Assembly (NCBI GenBank): GCA_900316645.1
Contig: ONDP01000004.1
Coordinates: forward strand, 1-64,000
Length of the DNA stretch: 64,000 bases
Source of the DNA: an uncultured Prevotellaceae bacterium
GTDB lineage: Bacteria; Bacteroidota; Bacteroidia; Bacteroidales; Bacteroidaceae
Direction: 5' to 3'
The position numbers and the translations under genes were made by a program. Every line of letters begins with the position of its first letter. The stretch's first letter is position 1. Positions 17,612 to 27,300 of the stretch are shown one piece after another. Below the pieces are notes generated by a model. It had not been told where the DNA came from. It made no database searches and saw only the letters and a list, made by a program, of their open reading frames with translations.

Positions 17612-18130
17612 TTATTTCCCACTAACTTCTTTGATTTCAGTTTTTAGCTTCTCAATAACATCATCGTGCAATGTTCTGGCAATGATGTGTATAAAAATAC
17701 TATATCCCATGCCATCAACATAATTATCCAATCGGATAGGTGTATTTGTAATACCAGAAATCTGATGGCTTGCCATATATGTATCAAAAATATGAGTAAA
17801 TAACCTACTGCGATATTCGTTAACAGGTAGATTCTTGTTATCACTATTGGTGTTTCTGGATGGTATTGGCGTCATATCATCGCAAGAATAATAAATAATC
17901 AAGTTCGGGTTACTTGCAAAAATATCTGCCACCCAACCTGTAATATCGTGTAACACCTCTTGATTTGTGGCAGCCTCTCCACTTATACGTTCAATCATCA
18001 ATTCGCTAATATCAATGCCTCTACTTGAAATAACATGCAAAGTATCTTCCGACAAACTATTTAGGTTAGCGGAGGTTAATAACACACGATATTCGCTTTC
18101 TTTCTGAGTAATTGAATATGACGTTTCCAT
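17612..18130 (-). CDS. Unrecognised 172-residue protein, downstream gene of a two-gene module
   Basis: No family recognised. The protein is soluble, without signal peptide or membrane helix. The central part (ITGWVADIFASNPNLIIYYSCDD) looks like an alpha/beta core and the C-terminus like amphipathic helices. Its ATG overlaps the stop of a 50-codon ORF by one base (TAATG), so translation is coupled. A short basic/coiled protein directly followed by a larger one resembles toxin-antitoxin or other two-gene accessory modules; this is inference from arrangement only. Confidence 0.65.
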   Translation of the reverse strand: METSYSITQKESEYRVLLTSANLNSLSEDTLHVISSRGIDISELMIERISGEAATNQEVLHDITGWVADIFASNPNLIIYYSCDDMTPIPSRNTNSDNKNLPVNEYRSRLFTHIFDTYMASHQISGITNTPIRLDNYVDGMGYSIFIHIIARTLHDDVIEKLKTEIKEVSGK

Positions 18131-18282
18131 TAAGCCAAGATTACACGACGTGAGAACTCTTCAGGCTTCATTTTGCGCAATTTCTCTAACTGCTCAAGTT
18201 TATGTACCCTGAGTTGCTTTACAGCTTCGAGTAATTTCTCCGAAGGCTTGTCTATAACCAATGTCTCTTTAGTATATGCCAT
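18130..18282 (-). CDS. Unrecognised 50-residue protein, upstream gene of the module
   Basis: MAYTKETLVIDKPSEKLLEA begins a 50-residue, strongly helical and basic protein (QLRVHKLEQLEKLRKMKPEE). It is preceded by a good promoter (TATCTTTG at 18304-18311) and ends in TAATG, overlapping the start of the 172-residue gene. The size, helical character and coupling suggest an antitoxin-like or accessory partner. Confidence 0.6.
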   Translation of the reverse strand: MAYTKETLVIDKPSEKLLEAVKQLRVHKLEQLEKLRKMKPEEFSRRVILA

Positions 18283-18303
18283 ATTCTACATTTTCTGACG
18301 ATG

Positions 18304-18311
18304 CAAAGATA
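18304..18311 (-). promoter_or_regulatory. -7 box for the two-gene module
   Basis: TATCTTTG on the minus strand, 22 bp before the ATG at 18282. Confidence 0.6.
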
Positions 18312-18443
18312 CAAACTTTATTTTAAACCACCAAGTAATAATCTGTAAAACCGAACAAAAATAAAAAAATCCGCTTCATTTCAAAGCGCACACGGGGCAG
18401 GTACGGTGTGATCTTAACCTTCTGTTTACCGCCTGCTGTCAAA

Positions 18444-18467
18444 CCTCACAAGGGGTCTGTCACCCTG
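18444..18467 (+). repeat. 24-bp direct repeat, right copy
   Basis: CCTCACA-AG-GGGTCTGTCACCCTG, the same orientation as the copy at 17556-17579. Confidence 0.6.
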
Positions 18468-18562
18468 AGCCCGTGGTTTTTAAGCCCAATTTCAGCAAAT
18501 AAGCGTACCTTATAACCATATAACCCAATAGGGTGCAATGGCCGATATACAGGATGTTTGAA

Positions 18563-18595
18563 GTAGGTTATATGTTCGGCAAACATATAACCTAC
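18563..18595. repeat. Perfect 14-bp inverted repeat (ATATAACC hairpin 1)
   Basis: GTAGGTTATATGTT / AACATATAACCTAC around a 5-base loop, CGGCA. It is followed by three 11-bp units at 18588-18620 (TAACCTACATC, TAACCCACATC, TCACCCATTTG). The whole of 18312-18997 carries no gene that I can support. Confidence 0.7.
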
Positions 18596-18801
18596 ATCTA
18601 ACCCACATCTCACCCATTTGGAATTGCATCAATATGCACAAGAGCGTATTCATATACTAATTTTTGCTACCCTTAATGGAAGCAATTATTCCCTCCTATG
18701 GGAACATTTTTTTGTAGGCTTAGTAGCAAAAATTCTCCCTTGCCTGAAATAGCGAATTGTATATTTATTCTTTTTCTGAAAACTACATGTAGGTTATATG
18801 T

Positions 18802-18830
18802 GGGTTATATGTTCAGCAAGCATATAACCC
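18802..18830. repeat. Inverted repeat (ATATAACC hairpin 2)
   Basis: GGGTTATATGTT / AGCATATAACCC around CAGCA, a near copy of the hairpin at 18563, with an extra direct GGTTATATG just upstream. Confidence 0.65.
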
Positions 18831-18937
18831 AGCGCAATCCCTCTGTACATCGTACTTCATGCCACATTAGGTTATAAGGTTACATGTTTTTGTGTTCCTC
18901 TTTCACAAGCCGTAATCTCGTACCCAACGAAACGTAA

Positions 18938-18976
18938 GATCGCGCCTTGAGAGCCGTAATCTCTCGAGGCGCGATC
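18938..18976. repeat. Long hairpin downstream of the MBG gene
   Basis: Arms of 16 bases (GATCGCGCCT-T-GAGAG / CTCTC-G-AGGCGCGATC) around CCGTAAT. It lies just past the 3' end of the MBG gene but lacks a T-run, so it is a doubtful terminator. Confidence 0.6.
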
Positions 18977-18997
18977 GGCAATTTCGTGACGGTCGAA

Positions 18998-20104
18998 TTA
19001 CTTCACTACGACTTTTTTGCCGTTAATAATATAAACACCCTTTCTCGGTGTTTTCACCTTCCGGCCATTCAGATCATAATACTTCAATTCTTCCATTTTT
19101 CCATTCTTCAATTCTTCAATGCCTGTTCCACCCACCTGCACCTTATAGCCATAGAGCAATACGCTGTTGGCACCAGCCGAAGGTCCACGATAGAGACGAG
19201 CCGAAGCACCACTCTCCGTACTTGCATAGAGATAGACGTAGGTAGGAGCACTGACATTATATTCCACATCAGCCGTTGCACGCTCCGACTTCTTCACCTG
19301 CGTAGGAGCACCATTGCCTATTTGCACATTTAGCACATGCGTGCCAATAGTCTTGGCATCCACCGTGACAACGCCTTTGCCGGCAGGAAGCTCGAAGATG
19401 ATACCGCTGAAGTTTTCACGTACGGCAGCATCGCCTACTTGGGCACTCTGAATGGCACTCATCTGTGCAGATGAAGTAGTAGAGTTCAGCACGAGTGCCT
19501 GCTCCGTAGCATCATATCCGTCACCATTCGTAGCATCCATGTTATAATAGGTGTTGTCGATAACGGTATTCTGCAAATCGGTTGTTTCATCCACCTGTTG
19601 GCTAAATGACTTCTCCTCAGTCTCAGAGATAGGAACAATCTCCACAGCCTCAATGGTCAGTTTACCTGCTACATAGCTGATTTCATAGTTCTGAGCCTCA
19701 GCACCACTGATAGTGATTTCGTACTCACCAGGCGCACTTGCTGATGTTGCCGTTGTAGTGATAGTAGGCTGTTTCGTCAGCACGGCAGAAGTCTCATTAT
19801 TCTTGAAGCCTTCATAAGTAGCCTCGAAGGTCGGCAAATCCTCACCTTGCTTGATGGTGTAACTCTTAGCTGTAATCGTGAGTGGAGCCTTCTCGATGGT
19901 CAGTGTGCCATTGACATAGGTGTCGTTATAATTAGTCACACTTCCTTTGCTAATCACAATAGTATATGTACCAACTGGAGACTTAAGAGTAGCCCCCTCG
20001 CTGGTAAATTCAAACTTAGGCAATTCGTCACCATATTTGATAGTATAGCTCTTTGCCTTAACTGTTACTGCATCAGCTTTAGCTATGGTTAGTTTACCTT
20101 TCAC
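18998..20104 (-). CDS. C-terminal part of a frameshifted MBG-repeat secreted protein with T9SS-type tail
   Basis: This frame encodes MBG-type repeats (KAPLTITAKSYTIKQGEDLP; YEITISGAEAQNYEISY), a linker, a beta-rich domain and a C-terminal tail (YYDLNGRKV..RKGVYIINGKKVVVK) of the kind used as a T9SS sorting signal in Prevotella. The apparent start is a GTG inside a repeat unit (EISYVKGKLTI), and the frame stays open upstream to about 20348. It is therefore the second half of the gene whose first half is at 20332-21375. A deletion inside one repeat near 20348/20349 breaks the frame. Confidence 0.75.
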   Translation of the reverse strand: MKGKLTIAKADAVTVKAKSYTIKYGDELPKFEFTSEGATLKSPVGTYTIVISKGSVTNYNDTYVNGTLTIEKAPLTITAKSYTIKQGEDLPTFEATYEGFKNNETSAVLTKQPTITTTATSASAPGEYEITISGAEAQNYEISYVAGKLTIEAVEIVPISETEEKSFSQQVDETTDLQNTVIDNTYYNMDATNGDGYDATEQALVLNSTTSSAQMSAIQSAQVGDAAVRENFSGIIFELPAGKGVVTVDAKTIGTHVLNVQIGNGAPTQVKKSERATADVEYNVSAPTYVYLYASTESGASARLYRGPSAGANSVLLYGYKVQVGGTGIEELKNGKMEELKYYDLNGRKVKTPRKGVYIINGKKVVVK

Positions 20105-20331
20105 GTAACTGATTTCATAGTTCTTAGCCTCTGCACCACTGATAGTAATTTCATACTCACCAGGCTCACTTGCCGATGTTGCAGTAGTAGTGATAGCAGG
20201 CTGTTTGGTCAGAACAGTCGAAGTCTCATTGTTCTTAAAACCTTCATAAGTTGCCTCAAAGGTTGGCAGTTCCTCACCTTGCTTGATGGTGTAACTCTTA
20301 GCTGTAATCTTCAGCGGAGCCTTCTCGATGG

Positions 20332-21375
20332 TCAGTGTGCCATTGACACTTTGGTTATGACAATCGGATACGTGCCGACAGGCGAAGCAGAGGTAGCCTC
20401 ACAGGAAATTGTTGGAGTTCCCTCAATGGTAGCCCCCTCGCTGGTAAACTCGAAGGTCGGCAATTCATCACCATATTTGATAGTATAGCTCTTTGCCCTA
20501 ACGAATAAAGCATCGGCATCAACTATGGTTAGCTTCCCTTTTACATAGCTGATTTCATAGTTCTGAGCCTCAGCACCACTGATGGTGATTTCATACTCAC
20601 CAGGCTCACTAGCTGATGTTGCAGTAGTAATAGCAGGCTGTTTCGTCAGCACGGCAGATGTCTCGTTGTTCTTAAAGCCTTCGTATGTCGCCTCAAAGGT
20701 AGGCAGAGCGCTTCCCTGCCTAATGGTGTAGCTCTTTGCTGTAATTGTCAGTGGAGCTTTCGTAATTGAGAAAGGAATCTCAGATGTCTTTGCAGATTTA
20801 TAATGACCCTTAGCTGCTATGACAGCAAATAAATGATATTCTCCGACATTAACTGGAACTGTAGAGCCATAGTCTTTATCACGTACATTTTTATAATAAT
20901 AAGTAACATCCCCCTTGCTTGTGTTCCCATTAACAATTGGTAATACTGGTGTATCTCCATATATCCAGTCGCTAATCTCGATAGAAGGGGACATAGACAT
21001 GCATTCCGTGAATGTTGCGGTTACGTATGCCCCATAACCCTCAATAAGGTTAAAAGTGTAAGTTCCTTTACCTGTGTCATCCACATTAACTGGAGTCAAT
21101 GGCAGTTTGCTTGCCACCCCTGGCCCAGAAGCCCTTTGTGAATTTAAAGAACCACCATCAATGGTCTTTTGAACCACAATATCGTCAACAGTAATGTAAT
21201 AGTCTGTGGCGGGGCTGACAGTAAGGGTTACTACTGAGCTACTGACTGAATAACTAATCTTGCCATTACTTGACTCTTCAATATATACATCTTCTGCAGC
21301 CGCTGTCACCTGAGCGACGGAAAGCAATGCTGCAACTATCATGTTTTTTATAAAAGAATATCTCATAATCATCAA
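20332..21375 (-). CDS. N-terminal part of the frameshifted MBG-repeat secreted protein
   Basis: Begins with a signal peptide (YSFIKNMIVAALLSVAQVTAAAE), then a BACON/Ig-like beta domain and MBG repeats. It stops early at ...IVITKVSMAH. The sister repeat at ~19900-19990 shows that about 28 bp are missing at this point (after AAAG, before TGTCAATGG), a non-multiple of three. Without the lesion the protein would continue through 18998, about 790 residues. It starts 5 bp after the stop of the C10 peptidase gene, in the same operon. Confidence 0.75.
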   Translation of the reverse strand: MMIMRYSFIKNMIVAALLSVAQVTAAAEDVYIEESSNGKISYSVSSSVVTLTVSPATDYYITVDDIVVQKTIDGGSLNSQRASGPGVASKLPLTPVNVDDTGKGTYTFNLIEGYGAYVTATFTECMSMSPSIEISDWIYGDTPVLPIVNGNTSKGDVTYYYKNVRDKDYGSTVPVNVGEYHLFAVIAAKGHYKSAKTSEIPFSITKAPLTITAKSYTIRQGSALPTFEATYEGFKNNETSAVLTKQPAITTATSASEPGEYEITISGAEAQNYEISYVKGKLTIVDADALFVRAKSYTIKYGDELPTFEFTSEGATIEGTPTISCEATSASPVGTYPIVITKVSMAH

Positions 21376-21379
21376 CCTT

Positions 21380-24300
21380 TTACTTGATTATTATTTTCTT
21401 ATTATTATTCAGATATATGCCTTTCTTGGTCGGGTAGCCATCCAGTTTACGTCCGTTCATATCATACCAAGAGTCAGTATCGTTTGGTATATAACCCGGA
21501 TTCTGGATGGATGTAGCATCTCCATCAATAACAATATTCAAATATTCACGAGCACCAGCGGAAGGCATAGTAAGGTAGCCTCTGCCAGCAGCCACGGACG
21601 TTCCGCTATTGAGAACAAACTCGTCATTGTATAGCACGTATGTTTGATAAGGTGTCAGACCCGTAGTCTCTGAGATACCACCCATGAGAAGTGTTGGGAT
21701 GCTGGAAGCCTGGTCATAGGTGTCAAACAGGATAGTGGTCGGCTCCTCTGGTTTACTCTCAAGTCCTATAAGCACCATGCAATTAGCAGGTATGCCGTCA
21801 GGATATTCCTCCACGTAGACATTCTCGTTGTCAATGCCTGATACAGCATATACCTTGGCATGACTGCCTTCTGCCAGCTTACATGGTTTTTCACTGATAA
21901 ACGTCTGCCACTGCTGACCTGCAGGGATAGTCAATCCGATACTCTGGTTTCTTACATTGACAAGTTTTGATACATACGCATTAGTGTTGTCGAACAATTC
22001 CTCAGGCAGATTAAGCTTAAGTCCTATAGAGCATTCGCCCCCCTTGACATAAGTTATCGTCGACTCACCTGTAGCTTTGTCGTAGCCCAGGGTGTAGGCG
22101 TTCAGATAGTCATAGCGCTTGGAGAGTCGGCCATTGGCGGCCCAATAGTCATCATAGCGTCCTGGGAAATTCTTCTCGATGCATTCAAAGATGCCGTAGT
22201 CCTCTATCTTCACTACATCCGTTCCACCAACGTAAGTATTTTGGAATTGCATATCGTCCTTCCAGTTTAGTTCACATTCGTACATATCTTGGTACTTGTT
22301 GTCGAACATGCTGAAGTAGGAGGCAGGAGTAGCTTTATTGATGTGGATGATAGAATCTCCCCTGTAACCGAGATAGTATTTAAAGGTGTAGTTCTTGGCT
22401 TTCCCCTCTTTGTCAATCACCATCTTGTGGTCGCCGGGAAGAGGTATCTCTCCATCAGCCAACCGCCAGGTGGGTGCTTGAGTCAACACGCTCTCATCAT
22501 CATCCCCAATGAATCCAGTATAGGTGAACTTAGCCTTTTCGAACATATTACCCCAGTCTATCGAAGAATAGTTATATTGGCTTGCCCATGCCCACAGCTC
22601 AGCGGGTGCTACTCTGACCGTAGGTATGTAATAAACCTCGTAACCTTCGTCACCATTATAGTATGTATTCCTTGCTTCCTCGGTATCCGGTCCGATGTGT
22701 ACAATCAGGGTGTCTTTCTGCAGTAGATGGTCACCGGCATCGAGTTTTTCTTCTATGTTTATAACCCAGTTTCCGTTCTTTTGCCGCACTTGATAGACCG
22801 CATATCCCTCAGGAAGTTCTTCCGACGGGAACTGGTCGAACGTCGACTCGTTGGGTATCAGAATAGCATCATTGGAACCATATGTGGTTGTCAGCAATGG
22901 TCCTGTAGAGAACTGGATTGTATCTGGTACCACGTTCAGGTAGCCGTAGCACCACCGTAATGAAGAGAACTCTTCCTGTTGTGGGAAGACCAGATGATAG
23001 CAGTCGTCGTCGCCTCCTGTGGGGTTGTATACCTGGTTATGCACCAAAGTCTTTATTCTGCCATCATCATCCAACAGCTGATAGTAGTCTGGTGTCGGTG
23101 CCGTGTCGAGGACGCTGGGGTTCTCGCCATTCTTGAAGCCAATATACTCGAAGTATTCGGGTTTCCAGGCTTCGCGATAGCGCAGTGTAGTGTCTCGTGC
23201 GATTACCTGCAGGTTGGCTTTCTTCACTGTCAGCATTCCCGGTTCTATGATTTCGAAACCGTTATATCCTTTCAGTTTACCTCCGGTGACGCTGATAGGG
23301 TATGTGCCAGGCTTCGATGTCTTTGTGGCATCGACAGTGATGGCGGGCATTTCTTCCCATTCCGGTTCCGTGCTGCCTGCTGCAGCATAATGATGCCGTC
23401 CGTTGACGTCCAGCGTGTCTGTAGCAGTCTGCTGTGGATTGATAACAATCTGGAAGGCCGGGTTGTCGTCGCCATACTCTCTTGAGTAGTTGCCAACAAT
23501 AATCTGTGCTATGCCCGGGTCAGCGGGTGCTTCTACCGTCATGATACCCTCTTCCACCGTAAAGTCGTAGTTCACGGCTTTCACGGCATTCTTGATGGTG
23601 ATGGGATAGGTTCCAGCCTTGCTGGCACTGGTGGCCTCGCAGGTAAGTTCGGGTTTGAACAGCAGCACCTCTTGGGTGTCCCCGTTCTTCAGTCCTGTGA
23701 TGTCGTATGTCAATGCGGGGTTGTCCTCACCGGTCTCTCTGGTCACGTCACGAGGTTTGATTGTTGCCTTGGCAGGTTTTATCTTCATAATATTGCCACG
23801 ATAATCACTAATAGGAATATTACCCTCGCCGCCACTGACATACACTTCGTAGACACCTGCCGGCGAATCGGCATTAGCCGTGCATTCTATCGTCGGCGGT
23901 GTCGTCCACTCGAAAGTCTTCCCAGGGCAGCCTCCACTCACCCTGATTTCCGGCACCACGGTTTCACCATACTCACATTCCGACGGCAGCACGGAAACGA
24001 TGACTTGGTTGTCTACAACAGGAATGCTGAATACCCCTTTTAAATTAAACCCATCATCAACGGTTTTCTGATTTCCGTATTCGTCTGTAGCCACAACATA
24101 CAGATCCACATCCGGGTCATTCACATCGAAGTCTGCCGGTATGGACACTGGTATTGCTCCATAAGCCGTCGCATAGGGATTGATGGTGATAGGGATATCG
24201 CCAGACAGTTTAGTATTTGCCGCCAACACTTCGCCATCATGGTTTTTCTCAGAATATACAGCTATGGTGCCGTTGAAGACATAGCTTGGTGAGTTATTCT

Positions 24301-27300
24301 TAATACAGTATTTCAGGTCGGTTGTCGCACCTCGCACCAGGACGTTGTCGTCGACTTTAAAATCATATATCTCGCCGGCAACATGCATACGATATTGTGA
24401 GTCATGTGTAAGTTCTATACCGACACTGTCTAATGCCATTACCGGGATGAACTCGTTGTCGCCAAGAAGGGGATATACATGTTCAAGCACCTTGAAGTAG
24501 AGCTTCATATAACATTTACCCATAGGGCGAGGAACGTTGCACGAAGCATTCCAAAACACTCCCCTTGCGGACTTTTCATCTTTAGAACCATAACTCTGTA
24601 CTCTCGTAGTATAGAGAAGCTTTTTATCGGCATCATATATCTCTGTGATGGTGGAGTCGACTGGAGGAGGAGTGATGTATCGTCCCAACTCGTCTTCGAA
24701 ACTGAAACTAAAGTGGACATCGGGCGTTTCCCCTTCAGCATAGCCGTCAATGGAATACCAAAAATCGTTTTTGTAATTGACAACCAATGAGTCAGTATAA
24801 TCGCTACCGAAACTGCCAAACCTGAAGTTAGGGAACTGCTCGTAATGCTTTGTCTCCACCGTGTCCGCATAGAAACGGTAGGCTCCGCCTCTGTCATAGC
24901 GATCTTGATCCAGATATCCAAGGCCTTTAGCTATACCTTTTTCAAAATCGCCAAGATACACCGCGTGGGCTTTACCCTTATAAACCTCTTCCTCTTCAAT
25001 ACCTGAATGAGCACGGGCCATTAGTTCATAGACACCTGGCTTGAACCACAGCAGATGCTCGTCCAAACTTTGATACTCGGCATGCAAGTACAGTTGGTCG
25101 CCAGGCTTCTTGCTTTCAAACTTATTCGTGTAAGTATAAGTCTCCTTGGGAGCAAGAACCTTCTCCACCATCTGCAAGGTGTCTGTAGCAGGGTGGTACT
25201 GGGTGTCAGTACCGGGGAAATTGGTGAAGAGCAGGGCAATTCTCCTGGATTTACTGCTCGGATTATGCACCGTCACGTTATAACCACTTTGGCACTTCGG
25301 ATAAAGATAATGCTTCATACCGCTGGCAATACCTTCGGGATGGCCACCCCATTCAGAATTGTTGATGTCCCACGGTCTGTCGTCATCAGCTGTCCACCAG
25401 AATTTCGTGATATAGGGAGCGGCTATTTCCTCGGCTGCTTCTTTGTCAAGAACCTTGTAGCCTTCCCAGACGTTTAAACCAGCGGAAAAAGAAAAGTCCA
25501 TAAATTTGTTCTCTGTCAGCAGTTCAAAGGTCTGTTCCCCATCCTTTCTAATATATATCTTACCCTCGGCACGTGGGAAATAAGTGCCGGGAGGCAGATT
25601 GTCGATGGTCACATCAAATTCAGGTTGGTTCATTCCTCCTCTTGTCGACACATATACATCTTCCAAAACTGTAGAGAAAACGGTCTTCTGGTCTTCATGG
25701 CGTATCAATTCAAACTTCACGTCACCGTGGAAGGGGATGCTTTGTTCTTCGTTTTCTAACTTAAACCACATCTTGACGTTTTGGCAATTACTCAGGGTAT
25801 GTGTAGTGACAGGTTGGAAACTGCCGTTGACGAGAATAGTATCCGTTTCGTAGGCGAAGGGGTTCTCCTCAGGGTCTAAAGAGACGCTGGTCATTTGTCC
25901 AACACCATACTTCATGCTGAAAACTCCCTTGGGTGCAACCTTGATGGTGAGTGGCTCCGCGAGGACGGGTGTGTCGGAAAGAGAACTCGGATACTTGTTT
26001 GGCAGCAGCCACTTGCCTTCGGAGAGATAGACCATGGCGAGCTGATAGGTGATTTCTTCAGAAGTATTGTTGTCAGGTACATAGAAGGTGGTCTTAATAC
26101 CTTTCAGGTCTTTCCGCATAGTTATGTAATCGGTGTACTCTTCGCCAACATCATTGGTCCACTTTTCGGTAAGCACCCCGTAATCCACATAGGTGTCTAT
26201 CGGAATACTTTTACTGATGATACGGCTTATTTTCGAGCCGTCCATAATCGCCAGGCCAACGCTGTCAACTCCATACTCTACGTTAGTGACTGTAAAGTTG
26301 CTCTCAAAGGTCTGCTGCGAACCAGGCACCAGAGTCTCTGTTATGTCACAGTCAAGTTCCTTCTGATATTCCCTGACCACGGGGTGTACCTTGTCGGCTG
26401 GAGGAGCGAAACCAATATAAGTGATAATAAAATTGTTTTCATCTTCCAAATAGCCCACGTCGTTGCTTACGTACATCTTGAACCATCCATCGCTTTTGCC
26501 AGCCCATCCCCAATTGACATGGAAACTGCCGTCATTGGCATAGCCGTCAAGAACAAAGGCATGATTTCCAAGCCGACCAGGAGCACCAGCAAAGACGGGC
26601 CTGCCGTTGTCAAGTTCCTTGCAGAGGATTTGCCGTCCCTCTTCTTCGTAGTGTGCGGCATTCGCTATCAGATAAAAATAGGCAAAGGGGTCATAGCCCA
26701 GTATCTCATAATAAAACTCAATCAAACTAGGCCAACCTGCCATAGATCCTGTCCCGCTTTTAGAATATATGCCCGTAGAAATGTCAAGGAAGAAAGAACC
26801 GATTTTCTCTGCCTCTGTGGTGGATATGGTACCAAGACTGCCATAACTATCTTTGAAGGAAGAGTAATCATATACTTGTGTTGAACTCTCTACCGGAATT
26901 GGGTGGTTTAAACCACCTTGAAAAAAGGGGATAGTTTTCTGGTTGTTTCTCCTTACACAATTAGGATACCGATAGTAGTTAATGATTTGTGCCAACGCCG
27001 TATTCGTACAACCCGCAGGCAGCCCATGTACCTTAGAGTTGTATGGATACCCCTGTCCCCACGTGGTGCTCAGCAGCTTATCCACCACGATACTTCCAGC
27101 CTCGGGGGCTCTCCTGGTGGCTCCTTTGTTTCCTGAAGTTCGGAGCGACGCTATCTGCTTAGCATACCTGTTCAGCATAAATTGCAGCCCATCGGGTATG
27201 TCATCCGGGTCAAACGTGCCAGAAAAGCTGTAGCCGATAACGGGGTCGGCAGCATCCTCGCCGGAGATAATCACGAATCCAGAGTCTTCACCAGCGTTGA

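Noticed and set aside
25895-26884. 329-codon plus-strand ORF
   Set aside because: Antisense to the C10 peptidase, whose catalytic residues fall in this region.
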